This document shows positions 46,261 through 57,215 of a stretch of 64,000 nucleotides of DNA, piece by piece. Made by a program: the position numbers and the translations under genes. Below the pieces are notes generated by a model. It worked only from the letters and a program-made list of their open reading frames with translations, searched no databases and was not told the DNA's origin. The DNA comes from Delphinus delphis (lineage: Eukaryota > Chordata > Mammalia > Artiodactyla > Delphinidae). How positions within the stretch are numbered: position 1 is the first letter of the stretch; each line of letters opens with the position of its first letter. Location: NCBI RefSeq assembly GCF_949987515.2, contig NC_082694.2:41481951-41545950 (forward strand), written 5' to 3'.

Positions 46261-46959
46261 AGACTGTGGGGGTGGGTGGTTAGATGAATACGTGAATGAA
46301 TCAAGACTGTAGGATAGTTAGCTTCTAATTTTTGTCATGGTTTTCTGTATTTTGCACAGAAATGGGAAAGTCGTGTTTAAAAAGCAATTGGTTATTTATG
46401 CAGAAATTAAGACTAGACTTTTAAAAATTACCCATCGTTTAAACTTGCTTTGTAGAAATTTATTAACCAAAATGTATTAATACATATTTATAATTGAGAT
46501 AGCTGAAGACAAACCCCATACTGTTATTCTCTCATGAAAAATTAAATTGACTTACTCTTTTGATTAATTTTGAAAGCTTTGGTTTAAGGTTATACGAGTC
46601 TGACAGAAAAATTGAAGCCATGATTGATTTACGTGACACATTTTTAATGGGAAATACTGTAAAACATTGCAAAAGCTCTCTGACATCTTTCAAGATGAAC
46701 TCAGATGAGAAATGCCAGGTTTGCAGGGCAAGGAAAGGTCTCTGTACGTAACCTTCACCCCAGACCCACCTTTCCTGAGGACCTTGGCTGGGCAGTGTGC
46801 TTTTATTTCCCAACTGCTGCCTACAGGCATAGCAGAGAGACCAGACTTCACTTCCCTATCTTACAAAATACCGCACTTTATAAAAAGATTTAAAACAGCA
46901 GAGAGAATATAAAATAAGTTCCTAATCTGCACACTACATATTAAAGGTACAAAGCTGGA
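46261..46959. other. no gene or repeat recognised
   Basis: AT-rich, with overlapping short frames on both strands at 46530-46910. None has a recognisable family. Confidence 0.4.
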
Positions 46960-47080
46960 AAAAGAAGTCCCTTTTCTCTACTCCTCCTTGAGGACAGACT
47001 GTGTTAGTCATTTTTGTAACCACACTGCCAGAAGAGTAGATAGCAGGCATTCCTAGGAATTGCTGAATGAATGAAATGTT
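46960..47080 (+). mobile_element. LINE L2 3' terminus
   Basis: TGAGGACAGACTGTGTTAGTC, then GATAGCAGGCATTCCTAGG and TGAATGAATGAAAT. Confidence 0.5.
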
Positions 47081-47720
47081 AATGGTGGTTATATTTATGT
47101 AGTGGGATCATCTATGAGTGTTACTTGTTTCTTTGCATTCTTTAGTCTTTTCTAAATTTTCCAATTTTATGCTTGTGGTGTTATTTTCATAAATTCACAG
47201 TCAATAGAGAGAAAGGGAGAGGAGCAAAGGTATTCTGATATTAGACATGTCTTTGTTCTCGTCTGTAATTCAACATGCCCCTAATAATTGGTGCTTTTTT
47301 ATGTGTAGCCAATCAAGATAGAAACAGGTCTTCTCCAAGTGCTAGCCTGTCAGATGTGCAGCTTACCTGATTTTTTTTCCCTTCAGTAATCAGAATTTTT
47401 ACTCTAATATCTACCCATGTAAAATCTGAATTCACAGGAGAGCTACAGTGAAGAGAACTAATATTTCCTGAGTACCTAGTGAATCTGATGCTTCAGTTAC
47501 CCCCAAAATCTTCCCACTACATCCCATGGTGGTGCCAATGAGGGACTTGAATATGGGAGTGATCATTAACTTCCCTATAATTTCCATCACTTCAAATAAA
47601 TTTAAGTAAGAACACTGTGTTTCTTCTCCAAATGTAGCTTCAAGACAAATCCCTTCACCCCTTGCCAACAAGATTTCCATCTCTAGGCTCCTCCTTCAAA
47701 GATATCTATAGCCACCACCA
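47081..47720. other. no gene or repeat recognised
   Basis: Unassigned. The 82-codon minus frame at 47432-47680 has no family resemblance. Confidence 0.4.
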
Positions 47721-47724
47721 TAGA

Positions 47725-47875
47725 TATTATTATCCTTATTTTACAGATGAGAAAAGATTAAGTAAACCACTCAAGGGCATGGTTAGTGAGAGGTAGAGCT
47801 CATAAGAGAACACTTGTCTTTCTAACCCCAAAGTCTCTTCTTTTCCTACTGTACCATGCTGCTAAACTTCATAAC
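47725..47875 (-). mobile_element. MIR SINE
   Basis: TTATTTTACAGATGAGAAAAG, AAGTAAACCACTCAAGGGCA, GTGAGAGGTAGAGCTC are the reversed MIR core. Confidence 0.65.
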
Positions 47876-48205
47876 ACCACAAAATAATAGATTTAGAGTG
47901 ATAGGTTTAGCATTCATAGAATGAAAGCTATCTACAGGTTATTATTTAGACAAGTAATGCAAAATGACAAGCGATTCTGGTATTAACTGCAAAATTCTCC
48001 TGAGTAGGAAATAGAAAAGAATCTCTCAGCCAACTGAGGCTAAAGGAAATATTTCTGTTCTTTCCTAGTCTGAGATCTCTTTCAGATTGATCATTCTATC
48101 CCGTTTGTTTGTTTGTTTTTCACATGAGCTGATCTTCTATAGTCCATGCTGTTCACATCTTAATGATCTCCATATTGTAATGACTATTGTCTTACTTTTA
48201 AAACC
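47876..48205. other. no gene or repeat recognised
   Basis: Unassigned apart from a (TTTG)n run near 48105. Confidence 0.4.
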
Positions 48206-48206
48206 T

Positions 48207-48512
48207 GGGCTTCCCTGGTGGCACGGTGGTTAAGAATCCATCTGCCAATGCAGAGGACACGGGTTTGAGCCCTGGTCCGGGAAGATCCCACATGCTGCGG
48301 AGCAATTAAGCCCCTGCGCCACAACTACTGAGCCTGCTCTCTAGAGCCTGCAAGCCCAACTACAGAAGCTTGCGTGCCTAGAGCCGGTGCTCCGCAACAA
48401 GAGAAGCCACCACAATGAGAAGCCCGCTCACCACAGCTAGAGAAAGCCCGCTCGCAGCAGCGAAGACCCAACACAGCCAAAAATAAAATAAATAAATTTA
48501 TTAAAAAACCAA
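48207..48512 (+). mobile_element. CHR-1 SINE, older form
   Basis: Head GGGCTTCCCTGGTGGCACGG, long body with CACAACTACTGAGCC and AGAAGCCACCACAATGAGAA, tail AAAATAAAATAAATAAAT. A piece is missing after the AATGAGAAGCCCGC block relative to 19769-20119. Confidence 0.93.
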
Positions 48513-49210
48513 AAACCAAAACATTTAGCTGTTAATTGCAGAAAGGATTTACTCATTTATTCTCTTTTAGATAACTCTTAAAGGCTCTCATTTTAGATTC
48601 AGTATTAATCAACTGTTTTTCTCTCTCTTCAGCTAGCTCTGTGATTACTAGCTACTGCAATTATCCATGTAGTTCTGGAACATAGGAAGATATGCGATAT
48701 TTCAAATTGCTCACTTCAAATGACTGGTTATCTTATTTTGAAAATTAATTATCTGTATTTGACCCATTTCTAACCTTCTGTTCCCCGTGACAAAAAGGGA
48801 AATTTTATAGAATCTGCTTTTGTTTTGTTTTGTTTTGTTTTCTAAGAATGGGAATAGGATAATCTGATATAGGCTTCCCACCTTGGAGCTGAATTCATTT
48901 ACTGTTACCTCCAGCATGAGAACTTTCACATTCCTACCCTGACCACAGCAGCTGTGTGTGGACTGTTTCAGGCTCACTAAACCAGATTCTTGAATGGAAA
49001 ACTTCGTTTTATTCCTGTGCTGTTGTTCTTCACACATCTCATTAGTACTCTTAATTTTCTCCTCAGATTATCTTCTTATAATCTCTTTCTCATAGAAGCA
49101 ATGGACATATTTTATAAGCCTCAATCAATTTTTGTCAGGAAAGAAATTGCAGGGGTTCGTCTCGAAGACTCCCCCTTTGTCTGCACACGTATGAATGACT
49201 ACAGTGTAGT
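48513..49210. other. no gene; (TTTTG)n run
   Basis: A TTTTG pentamer run lies at 48819-48841. The rest is unassigned. Confidence 0.4.
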
Positions 49211-49214
49211 GATA

Positions 49215-49300
49215 TACACACACAGGCTTCAGATCCAATTCTCCTGGGTTTGAATCTTAGCTCTATAATCTACTTAGCAAACTTTTTTAAGTTTAACGGA
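49215..49300 (+). mobile_element. MIR SINE, short
   Basis: CAGGCTTCAGATCCAATTC, CTGGGTTTGAATCTTAGCTC and TACTTAGCAAAC follow MIR order. Confidence 0.5.
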
Positions 49301-49840
49301 AGGATATTTATATATTTTTGCTACTCCAGGAATAAAAGAGAAAAAATTGGTCCCTAAATCTAATTTAAGCTGTTAAGAAAGAAGTTGTTTTTTAGTTTTT
49401 GTTTTTTTAGTTCCAGGTTTTACCCCTTCTCCCAATTGATGAAAGAAGAGGTTTTCCTATTACATAGAGAGTTAAATTTTAAGTAAAGACATTATGAAGC
49501 CGTATTTTACTTTGATGAAAGCTTATTTTGAACATCAAGTTTTTGCTTTTCTTTGGTGCTTGCTGGAATCTTATAAGAGGAGGATTCTGCCCAAGGGGGA
49601 AAACAGATGCCTGTCAACGACTCTGAAACAGTGACCATTTAATATTGAATATTTACACGGGTAGGTTTTGTTTTACTGTTTAGTTTTAATTATGTTCTTA
49701 CTAAAGCAGGCTAATATACTTACTATCTAACCAAGTATGCTATAAATCTAGTTCATTAACATACGTTTAAATCATATTATCTCTCCAGAAGCAGGCTTTT
49801 ATTTTTGCTTTGTGTGAGGGTTGTATTATTTTATTTATGT
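49301..49840. other. no gene or repeat recognised
   Basis: AT-rich, unassigned. Confidence 0.4.
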
Positions 49841-49845
49841 ACATA

Positions 49846-50042
49846 TGTGTTTAATAAGTTTAATGAAGTATAATTTACATACCATAAAATATACCTGTTT
49901 TAAGTGTACAAGTCAATGATTTTTAGTAAATTGACAGAAATGTGCAACCATGACCACAATCCAGTTTTAAAACATTTTAATTGCCCCAAAAGATCTTTCA
50001 TTTGCAGTCATTTACTATTCCTACTCTCAGTCCCAGTAGCAA
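49846..50042 (-). mobile_element. old L1M 3' UTR fragment
   Basis: TGAAGTATAATTTACATACC, AAATATACCTGTTTTAAGTG and GCAACCATGACCACAATCC match old L1 3' UTR in reverse. Confidence 0.7.
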
Positions 50043-51265
50043 ATTTTAAGGAGAAAAAAATCTTCTCTTAAAAATGATGCAATTTTCTCTTCAAACTGAA
50101 CCAATTCTTCTCCATTATCTACTCTTTAGATAGGTCAACCGGCCAAAGGACTAAAATTAACAAATCAAAACCAAAATTTACCTCAAGCCAAACGAGCTTA
50201 TGAAGTTCAATGCTTCTCCCAGACTTATTTATCTGTTTATTTATTTTGCATAAAACTGGCACTGTTTAGGTCTAAAGTATTTTGGAAGAAAGATCTAAGA
50301 AGTGGAGCCAGCAAGTTACTTAGGCTGCTTCTGTTTATCCCTAATTTAAACTCAATAAAAATGCATTTAAAATATTTCTTTAAGCATAATTGAAATGTAT
50401 AGATTTTTTAAGAACATAAAGTCAGTTCAAAATGTTTTTTCGAGCTCATTAACTTTTATTAAAATTTTTTATTTTGAGTAGACAGCTTTTCCTATCCCTT
50501 TGTAATTTTCACAAAATATACAATAATTCCAGGTAAAATTTTAAACTTTAAAGCAAAAGGGTCTCATCATAAAGTCATTGAGGACAAGGGCCAATTCCCC
50601 TGTGTGATTATACACAGGCTGGACACCACAGGTAGTTAAAAGGTGGCCTTTTGAAAGGTAGGTTACAGATCTCTTCAGTAAAGACATCTGCGTCATCAAT
50701 GTTGTTGGCCTTGCAGAAGGGGTTGCTCCTTGCTGACCAGACAGACTTCTACATTAATAATTAAGTGTCTGGAAAAAAGTAATGAAGTCATAAGGAGTGG
50801 GTTATAGGCCTAATATCAGGAACTACCTCATATCTTTCCAACCTCCTTACACAAGTGCTCTAAATGATTTCACTGGATAGTAAAATCTTTCTTTCACAGA
50901 GATAAGGATTATTATATCACTATATATACATTCATTAACAAATACATAATAAAGAGCCTATGTTATAGACAGACCATACAATGACAGAATTAAAAGCATT
51001 TTATAACTGGGAAAAAGATATTTGAATTGTGTTGTAGACTAGATAGGATGAGCGAAAGTACTTGATCTTTCAGTAATTAATCAAGAAGTATTAAGGAAGA
51101 TGACACATTCCAGAAGTGTGTTGTAGGTACATGACAGACTCAGATACTATGAAATTGGGTCACGAAATGACAACAGACAGAACTCTGGTGATATCTAAAA
51201 ACTGGAGTTTTGTTACCAAGTCAATGGTAGGAGGCCTATAATAATATGACCATTTTTCAACTCAG
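50043..51265. other. no gene assigned; one exon-like open frame
   Basis: A minus-strand frame at 50608-50748 (46 codons then TAA) is bounded upstream by an in-frame TAG that also forms a possible splice acceptor AG. It is listed as a finding, not as a gene. No repeat was recognised. Confidence 0.35.
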
Positions 51266-51269
51266 TTCC

Positions 51270-51360
51270 TTTCTATTCAAATCCATGAGGATTTATTGAA
51301 AGCTTATTATGTGAAAGCCACCATGCCAGAGCCAGAGGCAATGTACTTGTCCATATAAAT
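51270..51360 (-). mobile_element. LINE L2 3' terminus
   Basis: GAGGATTTATTGAAAGCTTATTATGTG and CACCATGCCAGAGCC-like order match the reversed L2 end. Confidence 0.5.
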
Positions 51361-52380
51361 AAGCGTAATAGGGGAATTTCTGCTCGGTTGGCACTCAGCA
51401 AAATATATGTTGTCTTAAAGCATGCCAGTCATAGTACTGACTGCATTTCATTTGAGCCCAAACTAAAAATTGTGTAAGGATTAGTCATCACACCTATTTC
51501 TCACTAGGCTGAACAATCAAGTCTTCAGATAGAGAGGATTCTCAAGACAACACTAAAAATAACCCAAGTAACTTTAAATTTTCCATCATAACCTTGAAGC
51601 TCTGAAAGATAAAATTTCTACAATTTTTCAAACTGTGCCAAATTTGATACAGCAAGTCACCAAAGACAATTTTGAAATGATGTACACTCAAAGGAATTCC
51701 TAAGATCACTGATGACCCCTCTACCAAATGTATGAAGGCTGCAGGACAATGTTGACATTTTGCAGAAACTCTGAGTTCTGAGCAAGAGGAAGGGAAGAAG
51801 CGGTGGTAAGGGGAGCACTTTAGGAGAGCGGCCTTTGCAGGTGGTTTCCAGAGGCAACTGGAGGATGTGTTTTCAACAAGCCTCCTGATAATTTCTCCCG
51901 TACTGCCAACATTTCACTCTGACTTATCCAGGAAAATCTATTCATCAGTAAATTAATTGGCTTATTTAGCATCCTCTTCTTGAAATACAAATAGCTTTCA
52001 AGAGAATAAAAAGGCTATATAAATCACTATATAATAGTGATTCACAAGTTAGTGGAAATTAGCCTGAAAATGTTTAATATAATTGCTTTCCTCCTAATAA
52101 CTTAAAGCAACTACATTGTTAGGATGGTAGTTTTTATTTATTAGAGTAGTTGTAAAACAATTAATATGTATACATTTTTTTCAGATCTTTAAAATTTAAA
52201 AAGACTTGTCACATGTATTATCTAGCGTGACACTCATAAATGTCATGTGACACAAAGACACTGTTGGTTGCCTACTATTAGTTGCTTGCATAAAACCCTG
52301 ATTTTGGGTACTTCCTATACCTCATTGTGACTCAGGGTTAAAGCAAGAAAAGTCTAAACTAATCATGGTTTTTTTCCATT
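51361..52380. other. no gene or repeat recognised
   Basis: AT-rich, unassigned. Confidence 0.4.
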
Positions 52381-52396
52381 TGCCTTACTAATGATG

Positions 52397-52487
52397 GGTT
52401 TGGGGTGAGCATGTAATTCATTTCAGGACAATGAGATATGCAGGTTTGGGGTGAGCATGTAATTCATTTCAGGACAATGAGATATGC
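52397..52487. repeat. 46-bp tandem duplication, two copies
   Basis: The unit at 52397-52442 is repeated at 52443-52487, identical over 45 bp. The lack of divergence suggests a recent duplication. Confidence 0.97.
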
Positions 52488-52606
52488 TAGTATATCTCAT
52501 CATTGAAGGGCTTCCAGAAAAGGTTATTTTGATCTAAAAAAAAAGAAGAAGGAAAAGGATGCACAGGAAGAAATCTGTCCCTTTTCTTCCATCAGATGTT
52601 CTTATA

Positions 52607-53024
52607 CAGGTTCCCCCGGTACCTGAAAAGAGAGTGTTCCTATGAAACCTTTCATAAGCCAAAATGGCATCAAGTGAAGATGCAATTACCTTAGGACACA
52701 TCTTGCCAACAGATGCACAAAATAAATCGAGATAAAGCACAGAAGCTCACAGACAGTGTTTAAAGCTATGGCAGCTTGATACTGAGATACTGAGTGTGTT
52801 TCCCGGGGAAGGAGCTTGGCAGGGCTACTCTCGCTGCTCAGGGTGTTGCTGCCTCTATAATTGCACCTGCAAAACGAACGCTGAACGCTATTTTTCCTTT
52901 TCAACTTTTTTCCTAAAAATGAAAATATTCTTCGGATTTCTTCCAGTTAGCAAAAATAGGTACGAATGTATTTCATAAAAGTGAAGTGGTGTATAGTGAA
53001 CTTTTGAAAATCAGGGGACACCTG
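52607..53024. mobile_element. Tigger-type DNA transposon (non-autonomous)
   Basis: One end is ACAGGTTCCCCC and the other GGGGACACCTG. Interior blocks TTCCTATGAAACCTTTCATAAG, GAGTGTGTTTCCCGGGGAAG, GCAAAACGAACGCTGAACGC and ATATTCTTCGGATTTCTTCC match a known pogo/Tigger MITE. TA precedes it (52605-52606); on the other side the TA has become TT. Confidence 0.8.
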
Positions 53025-53320
53025 TTTTGGCATGTGAGGCTACATACGCTTCAAAGGGAATAGAACCAGAACTGCGGAAGTCATCTTACTTCCAGGAGGT
53101 TGTTAAATTACCATCCTGGAAATGGATGACAGAAAGATGGAAAGTTCCAGGGTCCTTAGTCATGTTACTTAGCCACTAACTTAAATACTTGAGTTACTGG
53201 ACACCCTTAGGATTTTGTGTTATATGAATGAATTCATCTGCCTTATTGTTTAACATAATTGAGTCAGAGTTCTTGGTCACTATTAACTGAAATCACAATA
53301 TATGTGAATGGGTTAGATTT
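53025..53320. other. no gene; possible continuation of an old repeat
   Basis: 52390-52600 and 53025-53160 may be the two halves of one unnamed repeat split by the Tigger element. Confidence 0.3.
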
Positions 53321-53324
53321 AGAG

Positions 53325-53450
53325 ATGTGTGATAACTGAGGTTCAAAAGTTTAAAAAACTTGACCAAGACCACAGGGTAATTGCAGGTATGTGACAGAGT
53401 TGTAATTTCACATTCCAGGGATTATGTGCCTTCCACTTAATGCTATATCA
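53325..53450 (-). mobile_element. MIR SINE
   Basis: AACTGAGGTTCAAAAGTTTA, CTTGACCAAGACCACAGGGT, GGTATGTGACAGAGTTG are the reversed MIR core. Confidence 0.6.
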
Positions 53451-54790
53451 ATTTTGTTGAGTAGAAACAGTAAACAGTATTGTGATGTTAGAAACTTTGG
53501 GAAACGACATTCATTTATTTTATCGTCCTCAGAATAGGAATTTGTGGTAGAGGGCTTAGGATATCAGGAAGAACAATGGGAGACCAGAGTACAGAAAAGG
53601 AGTAGCAAGGTATCATGTTCACATTTTGCCTATTTTGAAATTTTCTCTAAACTTAGCCTGAAATTCATGAGAAAAATTGAAACTCTCTCCTCCTCCTTCT
53701 TATTTCACATGTACTTCCATTCCCAGAACCCCAAACATTGGTAAGTAGTATTGGTAATTCTGCTATGTGCTGTTTAATAGAGCTATTTTCAGCCAGATAA
53801 CTTAGGTAGGATCTCTTGGAGACACAGAAAAACAAAAAAATTTAAACTGCATTTAACCAAAGGAAAAAGATAATTTTATTAAAAAATGAATGGGGAATCT
53901 CCTGGAACAGAAAGGTAGGGGGCACTCCTTGACTGAATAAGGGTTTAGAGCCAGGAGTTAGAAATCTATCAGGAACTTATATGTGCTGTCACATAGGAGT
54001 CCCTGGGGCACCATGGGTGCTCTTCTCTAATTTCTCTCTCTCTGTGCAGACCAACTATTTCTCCACTCCTCATGCCCAGGGTCAAAAGATGCATCCTCCC
54101 ATCCCCCATTAACTACAGCACCAACTTTCTAAGCAAATGACTTTCTAGGCAAATCCTCTGTTACAATGGATACATTCTTACCATGTCACAATTCTTAATC
54201 CTTGATTCTTCAGAGAGAGAATAGGTCTGGCCAAACCTAGCTTCTGGATCAGTTTCACTCTAACCAGACAACCATACTTTTGTTCAATCAACTTTTGCAT
54301 AGTTGATGGCCACTTTGAAACATCACGGTCACCTCTGTGGTAAGGGACAGTTCTCAGAGAAGTGGCTGTGGCTGGGAAGTAAGTACCCTCAAATTAAGTC
54401 TGACCAGAATTTAAAATTTCATTTTGTTTTGTTTTATAACGATTTCAAAGTTTCTAAAAGCCAATTTGTAAATAAAAATTTAAACATAATTTTGTGGTCG
54501 TAAGTAGGAAACTTGCTTTTAGTGACGAAGGGGAAAACAATAACCAGACATCCCTGATGATGGTAATTACTTAGTGTGGACAATGACAAATAAGTGAAAA
54601 AAACCTCAGAGGTAACCATTGCTAGTATATCTCATCATTTTTCAAAGTGCAATTATCTGTGTAATTTATAATTACCCACTGCACTTAGTGTATACATTAC
54701 ACATACAAAAATATTTATATATATGTACATATTCAAGGGGAATTCAAAAAATAAACGTATTTTGTATGAAAAGTACATTACAAACTAAAC
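53451..54790. other. no gene or repeat recognised
   Basis: Unassigned. A 20-mer at 54620-54639 repeats 52485-52504. Confidence 0.4.
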
Positions 54791-54800
54791 TCTTACATAG

Positions 54801-55006
54801 TTTTTTTTTTTTTTGCGGTGCGCGGGCCTCTCACTGTTGTGGCCCCTCCCATTGCGGAGCACAGACTCCGAATGTGCAGGCTCAGCGGCCATGGCTCACG
54901 GGCCTAGTTGCTCCGCTGCATGTGGGATCTTCCCGGACCGGGGCACGAACCCATGTCCCCTGCATCGGTAGGCAGACTCTCAACCACTGTGCCACCAGGG
55001 AAGCCC
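54801..55006 (-). mobile_element. CHR-type SINE (young)
   Basis: Full-length reverse copy with exact CTTACATAG at 54792-54800 and 55007-55015. Confidence 0.95.
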
Positions 55007-55015
55007 CTTACATAG

Positions 55016-56139
55016 ATTATTTGACTGCATTCCAGTAACTTAGCACTGTGCCTTCAGAACTGTAAAGGTAATTCTAAAATTTCGGATAAGCAGGTGATAT
55101 GTAATACTGTAATGACATCAGAAAATGTAACATATTTTAAATTGGTGAAATGAGTAATGTTAAAAATAGCTCACACAACAAATGACACCAAGCATACAAA
55201 AATACATCATTTAAGTCAAGCAACAAATGCCCATATGTGAAATAAATTGAAATTAATTGTTAATGAAGGTTAGGGAAGTACAAGTATAAAAACTGTTAAG
55301 AATTGTATAGGTTATACATTTTAACCATTAGGTTTTTGTAAGCTAAAATTCATGTTCTATATGTGTCAACACCAGTATGAATTTTTTTTATCAAAAATGT
55401 TTTTCAACAGTCACAAATTTTAGGGGCACAATGAATTAAATCATACATTTTGACATGATATGTGAATCTACAAAAATATATATTTGTAGTTATATATGTG
55501 AAAATATATTAGGAAAAACCTAGCTAACAGGAAATTCATTGTGCAAATTGAAGTAGGCAATAATACCGTTCTTTATGAGATTTCCAGGGAATTTGAAAAG
55601 AAATGTTATGTTGAGTAGATCTTTTTAAAAAGTAATGATAAGATTTCAGAGTGCCATGACAGGAAATGTCAGAATTAAATCATATGGAATTCACATGCTG
55701 TACCTAGAGAGGTTATCTACGAAGGGAGCTGTTTCAGCATAAAAATGAAAGTAAAAATCACACTATCTATTTAGGAAAGTCAGAACCACACAAACATGTA
55801 CCCAGTACTGCAAAAACAAATTTCCCACTTTTTCAGAAGATAGGGCAATTTCATTCCCTTGTTAGTTTCCACTTTCACTAATCTCTGGCCTACCTGGGTT
55901 GAGTGAATATGCCAAAATGTGATGCAAAAAGCTGTTCTTGTTTCAGCTTCATTGGGAACCAGAAATAGAGTGCACCTCAAGGGATTTATAACTGAGCATG
56001 GCAGGCATGAAATGTTTGCAGTATTCTGATCAGATTTTGGCTAAGAACGTGAATTATGTTTATTCAAATGCACTTCAATCTCCAGAATCTTCGGGGCAAG
56101 CCTGCCATGACCCTGACTGAAAACTGACATTTTATACCT
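55016..56139. other. AT-rich, no gene or repeat recognised
   Basis: Nothing assignable is seen over about 1.1 kb. Confidence 0.4.
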
Positions 56140-56425
56140 TCAATGAGGCTGAGTCCACTGTGGCCGCGGCAGAGCACCTCCTCCGGAAGCCTGAGCCTTC
56201 CCAAGGCCTCCAGCCGGGAGCCAGCCAGGTCACAGTGGTTCCTAGGACATCACTTCCCAGACTGAATCTATGAAGACTGAGCAGCCGCTATCATTGGTCA
56301 TTGACACTGCCTTTAGTGTCCTGATGACACTACATTGATCATCAGGACACTAAAGGCAAATCGGCAGGGACCCCAGATGAACGCTGCCAGGAGTCCTCAG
56401 CCCCTCTGGCACCCTAAGGGCCAGT
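56140..56425. other. GC-rich patch with a 20-bp hairpin
   Basis: A locally GC-rich segment (GTGGCCGCGGCAGAGC at about 56160) in AT-rich surroundings. It contains the inverted repeat at 56308-56358. No open frame or known repeat is recognised. Confidence 0.6.
56308..56358. repeat. 20-bp perfect inverted repeat, 11-nt loop
   Basis: TGCCTTTAGTGTCCTGATGA at 56308-56327 is matched by its exact complement at 56339-56358. Pairing stops outside the arms. Confidence 0.97.
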
Positions 56426-56684
56426 TAATTCCATTCTGTCTTTCATGCTTATAATCTTAGGACAATGAAAAATATACAAATTACGCTACTCACCTAATTC
56501 TTCAATATGTGATTTGCTGCTTTTTCTATGTCTTGTTTTCCTACTGTGACACCCATAATCTTTCTCTTTGTCAATTCCTTGTATTTGTTCTTTGAAACTT
56601 TAAATTCAGTTGCAAATCAGCTCTCCTACATTAACAAGTTTCTCACATTCACTCCATGTTGGTGTCTCCTTCCCTTGTGTATAT

Positions 56685-57215
56685 TTATTTGCAATAATCT
56701 TATTGAGGTAAAATTTACATTTTATAGTAATCCCATATTTTAAATGTATAGTTTCATGAACTGTAAATACTTTGATCACCTCTCCAATCAAGATATAGAA
56801 CTTTTCGATGATTCCAGAAAGTTCCCACAAGGATCTTTCCAGTCAATTGCTCACATTTTCCTCTAAGCAACCATTTAAAAAATTGTATCACCGTGGATTA
56901 GTTTTGCCTAATTTATTACTTCATGTAAATGCAACCACATCGTGTGAATTCTTCTGTCTGACTTTAGTTCAGTATAATGGTTTCGGAAATTTGTCCATGT
57001 TGTTGTTTGTTTCAGGAACTCATTCTTTTTATTGTTGAATAGTACTCCATTATATCGATTACATCGATATACTACCTAACATTTGGGTTGCTTTGAGTTT
57101 TTTGCTCTTAGGATTAAATCTGTTTTGAACATTTATGTACAAATCTTTTTGTGAAGGTATGTTTTCATTTCTCTTGAGTCTTAGGATTGGGTTGCTGATT
57201 TGTAGGGTATCTGGT
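56685..57215 (-). mobile_element. old L1M 3' fragment
   Basis: TTATTGAGGTAAAATTTACA, ATCAAGATATAGAACTTTTC, GAATAGTACTCCATTATAT and TTAGGATTGGGTTGCTG are the reversed 3' UTR and ORF2 end. Confidence 0.75.

Noticed and set aside
46532..46912. Cluster of overlapping frames on both strands
   Set aside because: They overlap in several frames, which fits random openness, and no motif is recognisable.
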